The notes below the pieces were generated by a model that had not been told where the DNA came from, made no database searches, and saw only the letters and a list, made by a program, of their open reading frames with translations. From the NCBI GenBank assembly GCA_023213395.1, contig CM041465.1, forward strand, positions 186,689,741-186,753,740: a DNA stretch of 64,000 nt, in the 5' to 3' direction. This document shows positions 52,675 to 63,986 of this stretch, piece by piece. This DNA is from Cycas panzhihuaensis. Its lineage: Eukaryota; Cycadophyta. The stretch's first letter is position 1. Every line of letters begins with the position of its first letter. The position numbers and the translations under genes were made by a program.

Positions 52675-53525
52675 GATTGTTTGATTTTCAGTCTAAGTAT
52701 TAGGCTAGTTGGATTATCTCTGATTACTGGATCTAGGTCCAGGTTGATTATTTTGGCCTTGGCCTTGAGACTATTTTTGTTGGAATTGAGGAGCCTATTG
52801 ACTAAGAGGACATTGTCCTTGTTGTCTACCTCTTCCTCTTCCACAGGAATTACCACCTCTATGAGAGTATTGACCTTGATTTTTGGTGTAACAAAGATCT
52901 TCTTCCACTTCAAAAGTAGCATCAACTAGATCTGATATAGTGGCAAAGTTGGTATCAAAGGTCTTATTAAATTCAATGAACTTACCAGCAAGATCCTCAA
53001 AGTTTAGGGTCTTCAAAGTGCCACTAGATTAAAGACTTCCTAATAGATTTTTATAATCTGGGATATGGAGACATGACTGAATTAAGAAATCCCATGTAAT
53101 ACATTGAGTTTTAAAATCTTTATCAATGGCTTGCTTGCTTGGATGAAGGAGATTAATTGTCTCACTTGCATATCCTTTCTACATTTTCAATTTGTTCATC
53201 TTCAGCACTAAGTGAACAAATTCTAAGTCTGATTTAGTGTTAAAGTTCTTCTTAAGAACTTCAAGAACTTTCCATACTATATCATGTACAGCTTCATTAA
53301 TGAGATTATGCAAGGAATAATTAGTGACAAACAGTATCCCTGCACAGATTTTATCATCATCAAGTTCCCATTAACGTTTAGCTACAGCTTCAGTGGGAGC
53401 AGTTGGAGTACCTCCTGCTGAAGCAGTTGTGGTAGTTGTAGTTGTAACAGGTAGTGTAGGTTGTAAGTGATCTCTCCATAGACCTTCATTCTTTACAGCA
53501 TTTCTAACACTAGTGAATCACATGT
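52645..53525 (-). pseudogene. gag: Gag of copia B
   Basis: Near 53520-53460 the minus strand reads RNAVKNEGLWRDHLQPTL. Further on come WELDDDKICAGILFVTNYSLHNLI, ENFKTLNFEDLAGKFIEFNKTFDTNFATISDLVDATFEVEEDLCYTKN (53016-52880) and a Gly/Arg-rich GRGRGRQQGQ. This is the copia Gag (LWxDDxxAxxxI... and a basic tail before the knuckle). Several stops occur, for example near 53025. Confidence 0.75.
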
Positions 53526-55556
53526 CCTAATTTTTTTTCCTTTTTAGAATGCAGTTTATATTTTGCTTGAACTGTGAAGACACGGTGTCTTTTTAGAAGG
53601 GAAGAAATGAATAAGAGAATATAAAAGTGATGGCAATAAATGATTGATCACTATTTACAAATAGGAAATGTAATAAAGTAGTGTAGCAGAAGGAAGAAGA
53701 AGTGAGAATGGTTGCTCAAAGATGAAGGGAGCAACTTAGAGAAAAGTCACCAACACTTGTGACAAATATTAACCTGACGCAGTAGGAATATGAGAAGTAC
53801 TATGATAAAAATTAGCCACTAACACTTGTGGCAAAGATTAACCTAATGCAGTAGGAATATGAGAAGCACTATGATTATGATTACACTATGGATCACTTTT
53901 TACAAATAAGTAAGTGATCAATATATAAGATTGTAGGCCAATGTAGAAGTTGATATCATTGGGTTTACGCAACTTGAAACTCAAATGTAGGATGTGTAAT
54001 CAACCTAATAGCCTCTAAGTTATGTCCAACATGTAGTTAAGGTTGTTGAAGGGATGCCTAGGCTTCTAATAAAATTAAGTTGGCCTTCACCTACGATACC
54101 CGCAATTATGTTTGATGATGAAATCCAAGTCACAACGGAGCCCAAGTACTCTCAATCCTCACCGAGTTCACCAATGAGTAGCTATATACCTCCTCTAAAG
54201 AGTGATACATGCATAACCATGGCTATGACAGATATTCGATTTGGTGTATTTTAATATTATATTAAAGTTTCAGTTTTCTCGGTTGGTTATCAAGATGATC
54301 CCTGATTGATGCACGATGGTATGGCTAACTAAACCTCACCAATATTCTGGTTTAGTCCAATCCCAACTTGAAACCTACACCTCCTTTATGGCATAGCATT
54401 TTGCCAACCAAGGTATCTCAACCTTGGTGAGTGTGTGAACAGGTACAAGATGGCAGAAAATAGCGTACGTGATGTGTTCCTTTTAGGAAGAGTGAAAAGA
54501 TTATTGAATTGTATCAAACGTACATTTAACTGAAAATAGAATGCTTGCTTGGAGTGCTTACTTGAAGTGTCTTTAGAGTGATGAAATGTAATGCTAATAA
54601 GTAAGTGATGACACTAGATATTACTCTAATCCATGTGTTTTTTCTCACTTTTACAATGGGCTTTTAAGCCTTATAAAAAGAAGGAAGAAATTTTCTTCAC
54701 CTTTTTTTTTTTTTCTTAATACAAAAAAAAATAGTCTTCACTAAATCAATGATAACTTTCTCCCACGATATTGAAATAAAGTGCTAATTTTTGTGATCTA
54801 AACTAGACTCAGAGCTTCATCTTTAGGAAGTGGAATTAGGTCTAAATAAGTTCTGGAAAGTTTTTGATAGCCCTGCAAAGTTAGGAAATTATATTTTTCT
54901 AGAATTCTTACTAAAAATAACTATTGTCCTCATATGACATTCAAATTAGGTGACAGTTTTTGTGATGGAAAGTAGACTCAGAGCCTCATCTTTGAAAATT
55001 GGAATCACTTTAATTGGAGCTCTGTAGAATATTTTGTAGACTTGTGAAGTTTAGTAATAAAATTATATTTTTGCAAAAATTTCAACTTGCTAATATCTCA
55101 TTAACACATGATACCATATGAAATTTCTATTATTTTTTTATCACCAAGATCCCAATATGGGCAAGGTGAGAGCATACAATGATGGATATTTTAAATGGCT
55201 TGAAATTCTTTAAAAAGTATGGGTAAAACCTCCCCTTACAATCATTCTTCTAAATGCTAGAAAAATTTTGGCAGTATTTTCCCTTATTAAATGGACAAAA
55301 AGAGGGAAAAGAAAAGAAAGAATGAGATAGCATGAATGGCCAGTAAAGGATTGGAATTGTTAGGCCTTATAACTCCTTGTATTATGATTCCAAACCTACA
55401 AAAGAGAAAGGAAAAGTAAACAATACAAAATATGCTATCATAATAACTTGAAAATATTTCTAAATTCACTTTCACAATCTCCTTCACCACATGGATTTTA
55501 AGGGAGAAGGAAGTGATGGCTCTATTGCAAGTGTAAGTGAGGAATATGAAGGAAGC
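53526..55556 (-). other. 2-kb leader of copia B
   Basis: No gene. It is homologous, in inverted orientation, to 57023-59080 of element C. It contains two copies of a segment with cacttgtggcaaa near 53755 and 53825, and AT-rich stretches. Short ORFs such as 54054-54254 have no domain. Confidence 0.7.
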
Positions 55557-55558
55557 AA

Positions 55559-55570
55559 GCTCTGATACCA
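55559..55570 (-). promoter_or_regulatory. iMet tRNA primer binding site of copia B
   Basis: The minus strand reads tggtatcagagc, a perfect 12-base match to the 3' end complement of initiator Met tRNA. It lies two bases inside the 5' LTR. Confidence 0.95.
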
Positions 55571-55572
55571 CA

Positions 55573-55871
55573 TGAAAAGAGTGGATCTATCCTTCATCTC
55601 CATGCACTAAACACAAAGGCAAACATGGGAGCAAAAGAGACTTGAAAGAAAGAAAGTAGCTCTCACAAAATGGGAAAGTAAGAATGAATCTTCTCCATTG
55701 AGCTTTTACTTTTATATTGAGAGAGGGAGCATTAGAGTTAGGTGAAATAAAGTTATACACAATGCATATGAAAGTGCATTTCACTTAAGTGATCTAATTT
55801 AAAGTTCACTTAGGACCCTTTTTTCAAAATAATCAACTAATATAATGACCTTATGTCATTAACCCTTTTCA
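55573..55871 (-). repeat. 5' LTR of copia B
   Basis: 299 bases, partner of 50812-51109. In element sense a TATA motif lies in tcaatataaaag (complement of about 55713-55724). Transcription would run leftward. Confidence 0.95.
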
Positions 55872-55876
55872 AGAAC

Positions 55877-56710
55877 TGCATATATCTGAGTGTATAAGCT
55901 ATAAAGGTTGGCAAGATTTCCACTAATTATGATAAGAAGGTTTTCTTTGAGATTTGGCAATGATGCATGCTTTGAATTTGAAGGGCTTAGAGGAGAGACT
56001 AAGAATATAGGAAGAGTGGTATGTAGTTCTCTTAAATGATCAATTTTGATATGGTCCATACGAGCATGCTATAGGGCTCCTTGGGACAACTTTTAAGGAG
56101 TCAAGTTTGTGGTAAAAGTAGAGTCATCATCAACATAGTTAGATTCAAAGGATGGTGAGCTAGTTAGGTAAAAAAGTTTGCCATCAAGAATTCAGGTCAT
56201 AACCACAGTATTTAAAGGAGGGTAAATGACATAAAGAGTTTGATTATTTGCAATTACGCTTAGATTAAATCCATGAGAGACAAGGGTAGCAGGGAAAGCA
56301 AGTTCTACTTTAGATCGGGAATATATAAAACATCAACAAGGGTAAAATCTAGAAGACCTGAGAGTTTTATGCAAATAGTTCTAAGTCCTTTGACTCACTG
56401 AGATGATTTGTTAGCCATGTGTATAACACCACAAACTTTAAAGTCAAAATCCTAAAAGAATTGGTAATGATAAGTCATATATTGTGTTTCTCTAGTATCC
56501 ATGATCCAAGATGAAGTATTTGAGGTGGCATTATTTGCACTCCAAGTGGTGAAGGCAAAAGTGAATAAGCATAGCTACAATGAGCCTCAATATACTTAGT
56601 AGATCTATCAATAGCATTTAATGAAATGGTCCCAATTCTTTAAAGGTATGTATGAGAAAATTATGTTCCACCAAAAGCATCTTCAAAATAAATATTATCA
56701 ACATTATGTA
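55877..56710 (-). pseudogene. Protease and integrase start of copia A
   Basis: From 56710 leftward, EDAFGG and IDRSTKYIEAHC precede the protease site SSWIMDTRETQYMT at about 56480-56515, again D-T-R. Then come FTLVDVLYIPDLK and, at 56059-55930, MDHIKIDHLRELHTTLP and a damaged C-x2-C zinc part. It is interrupted by stops at about ten places. The left edge is the B insertion and the right edge the C insertion. Confidence 0.8.
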
Positions 56711-57008
56711 TGAAAAGGGTTAATATCACAAGGTTATTATATTAGTTGATTATTTCGAAAAAGGGTCTTAAGTAAACTTTAAATTAGATCAATTAAGTGA
56801 AATGCACTTTTATGTACATTATATGTAATTTCATTTCACCTAACTCTAATGCTCCCTCTCTCAATATAAAAGTTAAATCTCAATAGAGGAGATTCATTCT
56901 TACCTCCTTATTTTGTGAGAGCTACTTTCTTTCTCTCAAGTCTCTCTTGCTCCCATGTTTGCCTTTGTGTTTAGTGTATGGAGATAAAGGATAGATCCAC
57001 TCTTTTCA
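56711..57008 (+). repeat. 5' LTR of copia C
   Basis: 298 bases, TGAAAAGGGTTAAT to CTCTTTTCA. TATA motif tataaaag at about 56865. Inverted relative to the LTRs of A and B. Confidence 0.96.
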
Positions 57009-57010
57009 TG

Positions 57011-57022
57011 TGGTATCATATC
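57011..57022 (+). promoter_or_regulatory. iMet primer binding site of copia C
   Basis: Reads tggtatcatatc, with two mismatches to the perfect site found in copia B. Two bases (tg) separate it from the LTR. Confidence 0.85.
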
Positions 57023-59080
57023 TTACTTCCTTCATATTTCTCACTTATACTCGCAATGGAGCATCACTTCCTTCTCCCCCACAATCCATATGGTGAAGGA
57101 GATTTTGAAAGTGGATTTAGAAATATTTTCAAGTTATTATGATAGCATATTTTATATTGTTTACTTTCCCTTTCTCTTTTGTAGGTTTAGAAGCATAATA
57201 CAAGGAGTTATAAGGCCCAAGGATTTCAATCCTTTGGTGGATATTCATGCTATCTCATTCTTCTTTTTCTTTCCCCTCTTTTTATCTATTTAATAAGGGG
57301 AAATGCTACCGAAATTTTTCCAACATTTAGAAGAATGATTGTAAAGGGAGGCTTTACCCTTTTTTTTTTTTTTTATAATTTCAATCCATTTAAAATATCC
57401 ATAATTGTATGCTCTCACCTTACCCATAGTAGGATCCTGGTGATCGAAAAATGATGGAAATTTCATATGGTATCATGTGTTAATGAGATATTAGGAAGCT
57501 GAAATTTTTGCAAAAATATAATTTGATTACTGAACTTTATATGTCTACAAAATCTTCTAAAGAGCTCCAATTGAAGTGATTCTAATTGTCAAAGATGAGG
57601 CTTTGAGTCTAATTTCTAGCACAAAAATCGGTACCTAATTTGGATGTCATATAAGGAAGTTATTATTGTTTTAGTGAACAACAATTATTTTTAGTAAGAA
57701 TTTTAGAAAAATATAATTTCCTAACTTTGCAGGGCTACCAAAAACTTTCTAGAACTTATTTGGACTTGATTCCACTTCCTGAAGATGAAGCTCTAAGTCT
57801 AGTTTGTAGTACAAAAACCAAGACTCTATTTTGACACATAGGAGAAAGTTATTGCTGATTTAGTGAAGACTACTTTCTTTTGTATTAACCAAAAAAAAGT
57901 GAAGAAAATTTCTTCCTTCTTTTTATAAGGCTTAAAAGCCCATTATAAAAGTGAGAAAAAAACACCTGGATCAAAGCAATATCCAGTGTCCTCACTTACT
58001 TATTAGTATTGAATTTTAGTACTCTAAAATCACTCAAAGTAAGCACTCTAAAGACATTTCAAGCAAGCATTCTATTTTTAGTTAAATGTACGTTTGATGT
58101 AATTCGATAATCTTTTCACTCTTCCTAAAAGGAACACATCACGTACACTATTTTCTACCATCTTATACCTATTCACAGACTCTCTAAGGTTGAGATACCT
58201 TAGTTGGTAAAATTTCATACCATAAAGAGGTATAAGTTTCAAGTTGGGATTGGACTAAACTGGAATATTAGTGAGGTTTGGTTAGCCATAACATCATGCC
58301 TCAATCAGGGATCATCCCAATAACCAATCGAGAAAACTAAAACTTTAATACAAGATTAAAATATACCTAATCCAATATCCATCATATCTATGGGCATGTA
58401 TGTACCACTTTTTAGAAGAAGTATATAGCTACTCATTGGTAAACTGGGTGAGGATTGGAAGTACTTGGGCTCCATGGATTTCATCACCAAGCACAATTGT
58501 GGGTATCGCGGGTGAAGGCCAACTTAATTCTACTAGAAGCCTAGGCATCCCTTCAACAACCTCAACTACATGTTGGACACAAGTTAGAGGTTATTGGGTT
58601 GATTACGCATCCTACATTTGAGTTTCAAGTTATGTAAACCCAATGATGTCAGCTTCTACATTGGCCTACAATCTTGTATATTGATCACTTACTTATTTGT
58701 AAAAAGTGATCAATAGTGTAATCACAATCATAGTGATTCTTATATTCCTACTACATTGGGTTAATATTTGCCACAAGTGTTAGCAGCCAATTTTTATCAT
58801 AGTGCTTTTAATATTCCTGTCATGTCAGGTTAATATTTGTCACAAGTGTTGGTGACTTTTCTCTAAGTTACTTCTTTCATCTTTGAGCAACCATTCTCAC
58901 TTCTTCTTCCTTCTGCTACACTACTTCATTACATTTCCTATTTGTAAATAGTGATTGGTCATTTATTGTAATCACCTTTTTAGTCCCTTTTTCATTTCTT
59001 CCCTTCTAAAAAGACACCATATCTTCATAGTTCAAGTAAAATGTAAACTGCATTCTAAAAGGGAAAGAAAATTGGGACAT
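57023..59080 (+). other. 2-kb leader of copia C
   Basis: No gene. It is homologous to the leader of B in the opposite orientation. It contains two copies of a phrase with cacaagtgttagc / cacaagtgttggt near 58772 and 58840. The ORF 57090-57293 has no recognised domain. Confidence 0.75.
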
Positions 59081-59084
59081 GTGG

Positions 59085-59975
59085 TTCAATGGTGTCAGAA
59101 ATACTACAAAGTATAGAGGTCTATAGAGAGATCACTTACAACCTACACCATCTTTTGCAGCTATAGCTACCTCAGCTGCTTTTAGAGGAGGTGCTCCAAT
59201 TGCTCCCACTAAAGCTATAGCTAAATGCCAATGGGAACTTGATGATGATAAAATCTGTGTAGGGATACTGCTTGTCACTGATTATTTCCTACATAATCTC
59301 ATTAATAAAGTTGTACATGATACAACATGGAAAGTTCTTGAAGTTCTTAAGAAGAATTTTGACACTAAATTAGACTTAGAATTTGTTTGCTTAGTGTTGA
59401 AGATAAACAAAATGAAAATGCAAAAATGACACGTAAGTAAGACAATCAATCTCCTTCATCCAATCAAGCAAGCCATTGATAAAGATTTTAAAACTTAATA
59501 TATTACATGGGCTTTCTTGATTCAGTCATATCTCCATATCCCAAATTATAAAAATCTATTAGGAAGTCTTCAATCTAGTGGCACTTTGAAGGCCCTAAAC
59601 TTTGAGGATCTTATTGATAAATTCATTGAATTTGATAAGACCTTTAATACCAACTTTGCCACTATATCAAATCCAGTTGATGCTGCTTTTAAAGTAGAAG
59701 AAGATCTTTGTTATACCAAAAATCAAGGTCAATACTCTCGTAGAGGTTGTAATTCTCAGGGAAGAGGAAGAGGTAGACAACAAGGACAACATCCTCTTAG
59801 TTAATAGGCTCCTCAGCTCTAATAAAAATAGTCTCAAGGCTAAGGCCAAAATAATCAACCTAGACCTAGATCTAGTAATCAGAGACAATCTAACCATTCC
59901 AATACTTGGACTGGAAATCAAACAATTTTGTGCTAAAGGTGTAATAGAAAAGGACATTATGCCAAAAATTACAGA
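59085..59975 (+). pseudogene. gag: Gag of copia C
   Basis: Opens MWFNGVRNTTKYRGL near 59087, then CQWELDDDKICVGILLVTDYFLHNLI and WKVLEVLKKNFDTKLDLEFV. Next is an ORF 59517-59804 with LKALNFEDLIDKFIEFDKTFNTNF and the Gly/Arg-rich GRGRGRQQGQ. The zinc knuckle at about 59930-59970 reads C-stop-RCNRKGHYAKNY, with the last Cys changed to Tyr and one Gln codon now TAA. It would have formed the particle. Confidence 0.82.
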
Positions 59976-60062
59976 ACTACCACCAATAAACTACCAAGTT
60001 ATCAATAGCACCATGATGTATATAATATTGATAATACTTCTTTTGAAGATGCTTTTGGTGGA

Positions 60063-60425
60063 ATGCAATTTGCTCATGCACACCTTCTAAGAATTGGGAC
60101 CACTTCATCAAATGTTGTTGATAGATCCACTAAGTATATTAAGGCTCATTATGGTTATGCTTATTTACTTTTACCTTTACCACTTGGAGTTGCAAATAGT
60201 GCCACCTCAAATAGTTCATCGTGGATCATGGATACTAGAGCAACACAACACATGACTTATCGTCGCCAGTTCTTTCAGGATTTTGACTCTGAAGTTCATG
60301 GTATTGTACACATGGCTGACAAATCATCTCAGTTAGTTGAAGGACTTGGAACTGTTTGCCTGAAACTCTCAGGCCTTCCAAATTTTATACTTGTTAATGT
60401 TTTATATATTCCTACTCTGAAGTAG
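60063..60425 (+). pseudogene. pol: Protease of copia C
   Basis: A 120-residue open segment with MQFAHAHLLRIGTTSSN before the active site SSWIMDTRATQHMT at about 60210-60256. The catalytic motif is D-T-R instead of D-(S/T)-G, as in A and B. It continues GLPNFILVNVLYIPTLK and ends at TAG, where B has a Gln codon, so a single C-to-T explains the stop. Confidence 0.85.
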
Positions 60426-60810
60426 AATCTACTCTCCCTATCTACCCTTGTCTCTCATGGATTTGATCTGAGTGTAATTGCAAACAATCAAACTCTCTAT
60501 GTCATTCATCCTCCTTCAAATGCTATGGTTATGACCAAAATTCTTAATGGTAAACATTTTTACCTAACAGACTCACCATCCTCTAAAGCCAACTATGTTA
60601 ATGATGACTCTGCTTTTACCACAACCCTAACTCCTAAAAAGTTATTCCAAGCGGCCCTATGGCATACTCGTATAGGCCATATCAAAATTGATCGTTTAAA
60701 AGAACTACAAGCCACTCTTCCTAGTTTTCCTAGGCTCTCCTCTAAGCCCTTTAAATGCAAAGCATATATTATTGTCAAATATCAAAGACAGCCTTTTCCT
60801 TATAGTTAGT
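60426..60810 (+). pseudogene. pol: Pre-integrase and zinc region of copia C
   Basis: LLSLSTLVSHGFDLSV, then an ORF 60525-60809 with HFYLTDSPSSKANYVND and LWHTRIGHIKIDRLKELQATL ... KPFKCKAYIIVKYQ. The HHCC pattern has lost its second Cys (KAY for EAC). It ends at a stop where the integrase core begins. Confidence 0.82.
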
Positions 60811-61440
60811 GGAAATCTAGCCAACCTTTACAAATTGTACACTTAGATATATGTGATTCTATGCCCATCCCTTCTCCCAAACATAAGTGGTACTACCAAG
60901 AAAGTATAGGTTACTTTTCTTGCAAAGAAAGATGAAGTTTTTTCTATGTTTCAAGCTTTCAAGGCCCATGTGGAAAATGAATCTAGATTCAAGATCAAAA
61001 TACTCAGGATTGATAATGGTGGTGAGTACATATCCAATGAGTTTGAATCGTACCTACATCAACATGGAATCAAACATTATACCACTATTGCAAGTACACC
61101 CCAATAAAATGGAGTTGCTGAGTGCATAAACAGGACCATCATGAATATGGCTCGTGTTATGCTAGTATATAAGAATGTCCCTATCTATCTTTGGGCTAAG
61201 GCTATCTAGACTGTTGTGTATTACATCAACACTATCAGTCCCTCCAAACTCGGCCCCTCTCCATATGAAATATGGTATAGACAAATCCCCTCTATCTCCC
61301 ACTTTCAAATTTTTGGCTCTACTTCTTATGCCCATATTCTAGAGGAACATAGAAATAAGTTCCAAGATAAAGCCATCAAAGGCATCTTTATTAGATACCC
61401 TATGGATAAAAAGGGATACAAGGTTTTCATACCTTCATAG
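60811..61440 (+). pseudogene. pol: Integrase core of copia C
   Basis: Starts LQIVHLDICDSMPIPSP. A shift is needed near 60890. Then come ENESRFKIKILRIDNGGEYISNEFESYLHQHGIKH, TIASTPQ followed by TAA, and NGVAECINRTIMNMARVMLVYKNV, with the Glu of the triad present. From 61216, YYINTISPSKLGPSPYEIWYRQIPSISHFQIFG and HRNKFQDKAIKGIFIRYPMDKKGYKVF finish the domain. The TAA lies at the first Gln of QQNG, the same codon that is TAA in the remnant at 1324. Confidence 0.85.
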
Positions 61441-61980
61441 TAAAAAATTAGCATCACTATAGATGTTATCTTTATAGAGATTGAAGATCAATTACTCAGA
61501 CTTGACTCTAAGATGCCTTCATACTAATTTAATGATGTTACTAAATTTGATGTCCAGATTCTAAAATTTAGGGGGGGAGATGTTGAATAGTTGCTCAAAA
61601 TATTAGAATCTAATAATAGAGCGTCAAAGGATATAAGTTGTGACTCGTAGCCAATGTGTACACATCCAGCACTATCATTTGTGAATAGCCAAGTTGACAA
61701 AGGAAAAGCCATAGCAGAAGGATCAGCTTCTCTAACATCTGTGATTAGCCCATCTTCTCCAGCATCATCAACTTCCTCCATGCCAAATACTTCATATGAT
61801 TTTTTTTAGGATCAAAACGAAGATCAAGAGGTTGTAGAAATGAAAACCTCATTCCCAACTCGAGGTTTTCGTGAAGCTTAATAGCTACACAAGGACATGT
61901 GACCAGATGAGGTAGGCAAAGCTAGCATTAGAAGTTCCCATATAGTAAGGATACATGAATCACTTTTCGTTGAGCTTGAA
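61441..61980 (+). pseudogene. Integrase-RT linker of copia C
   Basis: Low-complexity Ser/Pro/Thr region (about 61740-61790 reads SISSPSSPASSTSSMPN). It includes a short A-to-G-rich run ggggggaga near 61574 that resembles an internal purine tract. No enzyme domain. Confidence 0.6.
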
Positions 61981-62960
61981 CTAACAGAACTGCATCTTTC
62001 TCTTAATGAAGAACCCCTAACATTCCAAGAAGCTGTAAAGCATACAGTTTGGAGAAATGCCATGAATAAAGAGTACCAATCTCTTATTAAGAATGGTACA
62101 TAGGAGCTTGTTGACCTACCACTTGGAAGAAAGGTAGTTCAAAATAAATTGGTGTTCAAAAACAAGTATAGATTAGATGGAACCCTAGAAAAACATAAGG
62201 TGAGGTTGGTAGTAAAAGAATTAATGTAAAAGGAAGGCATTGACTACACTGAAATCTTTCCTCCTACAACCAAGTGGCCTACAATCAGAACTCTTATAGC
62301 CTTAGCTACTCAATAGGGTTGGAAAATCTACTAACTCTATGTTAAGACCACATTTCTCAATGGAGACCTTAAAGAAGAAATTTACATGGCTCAGCTAGAA
62401 GGATACAAGATTGTCAGTCAGGAGCATAACATTTACAGGCTCAAAAAGTCCTTATACGACCTAAAGCAAGCCTCTTGTGCTTGGTTTACCAAGTTGTCTG
62501 AAAGAATGAGTCAACCTAGATATGAGGTTTGTGACTATCAAGATATTGATGCAAGATTATTCATCAAGCGCCAAAATTATAAAGTCACTTACCTCTTAAT
62601 CTTTGTGGATAACATGCTAAAAATAGGGAATAGTGAATAGGTAATCAGCCAACTAAAAAAGGACCTTGCTAAAACTTTTGAATTATTTGACCTCGGGTTG
62701 ATGAAAATTTACTTGGGAATTGAAGTAACTCAAAAGAATGGAAAAATCTCTCTCCCAAGAAAAATATATCAATGATCTTCTAACAAAGTTTTAGTTAGAA
62801 GGTGCTCGACTAGTGGATACACCTATGGAGCCTAATATTAAACTCTCAATTGATGGTGACATTAAGGAGGTAGACGCAACACTCTACAGGCAACTTGTAG
62901 GTAGTCTCATCTATACTACCAATACAAGGCCAGATATTGCATACTTTGTCGGTATTCTTT
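61981..62960 (+). pseudogene. pol: Reverse transcriptase of copia C
   Basis: Opens EPLTFQEAVKHTVWRNAMNKEYQSLIKNGT. TGG of NDTWELVDLP is now TAG at about 62103. Then come NKLVFKNKYRLDGTLEKHKVRLVVK, LATQ-stop-GWKIY-stop-LYVKTTFLNGDLKEEIYMAQLEGYKI, YRLKKSLYDLKQASCAWF and, at 62599-62616, IFVDNM where the active enzyme has VDD. The loss of the second catalytic Asp alone would inactivate it. EGARLVDTPMEPNIKLSIDGD and LYRQLVGSLIYTTNTRPDIAY lead to RNase H. Confidence 0.87.
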
Positions 62961-63525
62961 TAAGATTCATGACAAATCCTAAGTAAAATCATTGGCAAGA
63001 TGCAATATGAGTGTTGAGGTACCTAAAGACAACTAGCAAATATAGTTTATTATATAAACCCAATGTAAAATTTAAACTTTATGCATACACAAACTCAGAC
63101 TTTGCTGGAGATAAATACACAAGAAGATCTACATCTGGGTGCGTAACATTTCTTGGAACAGCACCAATATCATGGAGATCTAGACAGCAGAAGATAGTTA
63201 CAAACTTAACTACCAAAGCTGAGTACATTGCTACTTCTGAAACAAGTAAGGAGGTGATATGGCTTAGAAAATTGTTGAATATATTAAATGCTACCTAAAC
63301 AAGTTCTACTAGCTTGCATGTAGATAATCAATCTACAATCTAGATGGCTAAAAATCCTATGTTTCATGATCATACCAAACATATAAGTACAAAAGTCCAC
63401 AGGATTAGAGAACTAGTTCACAATGGCATAATTCAACTAGAGTACTGTCCCACAATAGATCAAGTGGCTGATATCTTCACCAAACCATTAAAGAGGTTGA
63501 AGTTTGAAGAGTTCCAAAAGTAACT
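62961..63525 (+). pseudogene. pol: RNase H of copia C
   Basis: ORF 63011-63298 reads LRYLKTTSKYSLLYKPNVKFKLYAYTNSDFAGDKYTRRSTSGCVTFLG and ISWRSRQQKIVTNLTTKAEYIATSETSKEVIWLRKLL, ending at a TAA. Beyond it, SLHVDNQST, ATKNPMFHDHTKHIS and EYCPTIDQVADIFTKPLKRLKFEEFQK follow. The first catalytic Asp is retained in TNSDFAGD. This intact linear stretch gives the empty-site reference for the gypsy D insertion in A (codons for EYC at about 63441-63447). Confidence 0.88.
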
Positions 63526-63581
63526 CGGCCTTAGGACCTCCATCTCTGACTGATTGAATGAGATGATAATAGGACCATCAT

Positions 63582-63692
63582 ACTTTATCTCATTCGTGAA
63601 AACCTCTTGTAGGCACATAAGGACAAGAGTAAGTCTCTACTCTATCCCATTCGTGAAAACCCCTTGTGGGTGCAAAAGGATAAGGGTTGTAT
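63582..63692 (+). repeat. Tandemly duplicated module in 3' noncoding region of copia C
   Basis: Two imperfect copies of about 55 bases: each has atc(t/c)cattcgtgaaaacc followed by cttgt(a/g)gg and a purine-rich end. The same arrangement is visible in copia A near 23391-23482 on the other strand. Confidence 0.75.
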
Positions 63693-63971
63693 CATTTTAG
63701 AAAATCATAACCTATGAAAACCTGAAAGGGCATGGTGGATGACCAAATGGTATATGGAGACTCAATAGATTTTAGCTACAAAATTCATTGTACTGATTAG
63801 CTATCTGGCTTCATTTAAAGAGCCACATGAGCTAGGTTAGTAGATTAGAAATTTTGTAGGTTTTCTTCCCCATGAGGATTTCTCACAAAAGTGTCATAGT
63901 AGTTTACTTTGTAAGAGGCTCAAATGAAGACCTCATAGAATAGAATAAAATTAGATAAAATAACCTTCTAT

Positions 63972-63985
63972 CATTAAGAGGGAGA
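63972..63985 (+). promoter_or_regulatory. Polypurine tract of copia C
   Basis: Reads taagagggagat immediately before the 3' LTR start. Homologous tracts occur in A and B. Confidence 0.8.
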
Positions 63986-63986
63986 T

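Larger units (their letters stand above)
50812..55871 (-). mobile_element. Ty1/copia element B, RT-deleted, inserted in A
   Basis: A 5.06-kb member of the same family as A, with LTRs 50812-51109 and 55573-55871 and a perfect duplication agaac (50807-50811 and 55872-55876). Right to left it has primer site, 2-kb leader, gag, protease, integrase N-terminus and core. At about 51308 it jumps to the family's 3' noncoding region, so RT and RNase H are missing. It could only have moved, if it did so in this form, using proteins of a relative. Confidence 0.95.
22779..56710 (-). mobile_element. Ty1/copia element A, host of three later insertions
   Basis: Element A reads right to left. Visible parts are protease and integrase start (56710-55877), integrase (50811-50121), RT (49560-48621), RNase H (48620-48208 and 23624-23521), 3' noncoding region, polypurine tract and 3' LTR (23076-22779). 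These parts are split by C (from 56711), B (50812-55871) and D (23625-48207). Gag, leader and 5' LTR of A must lie beyond the window. A, B and C are one family by LTR and protein similarity. Confidence 0.85.

Noticed and set aside
53750-53850. Tandem gene or regulatory array in the leader of copia B
   Set aside because: Just two imperfect copies of a short phrase, also present in the homologous leader of C; this is a family leader feature without evident function.
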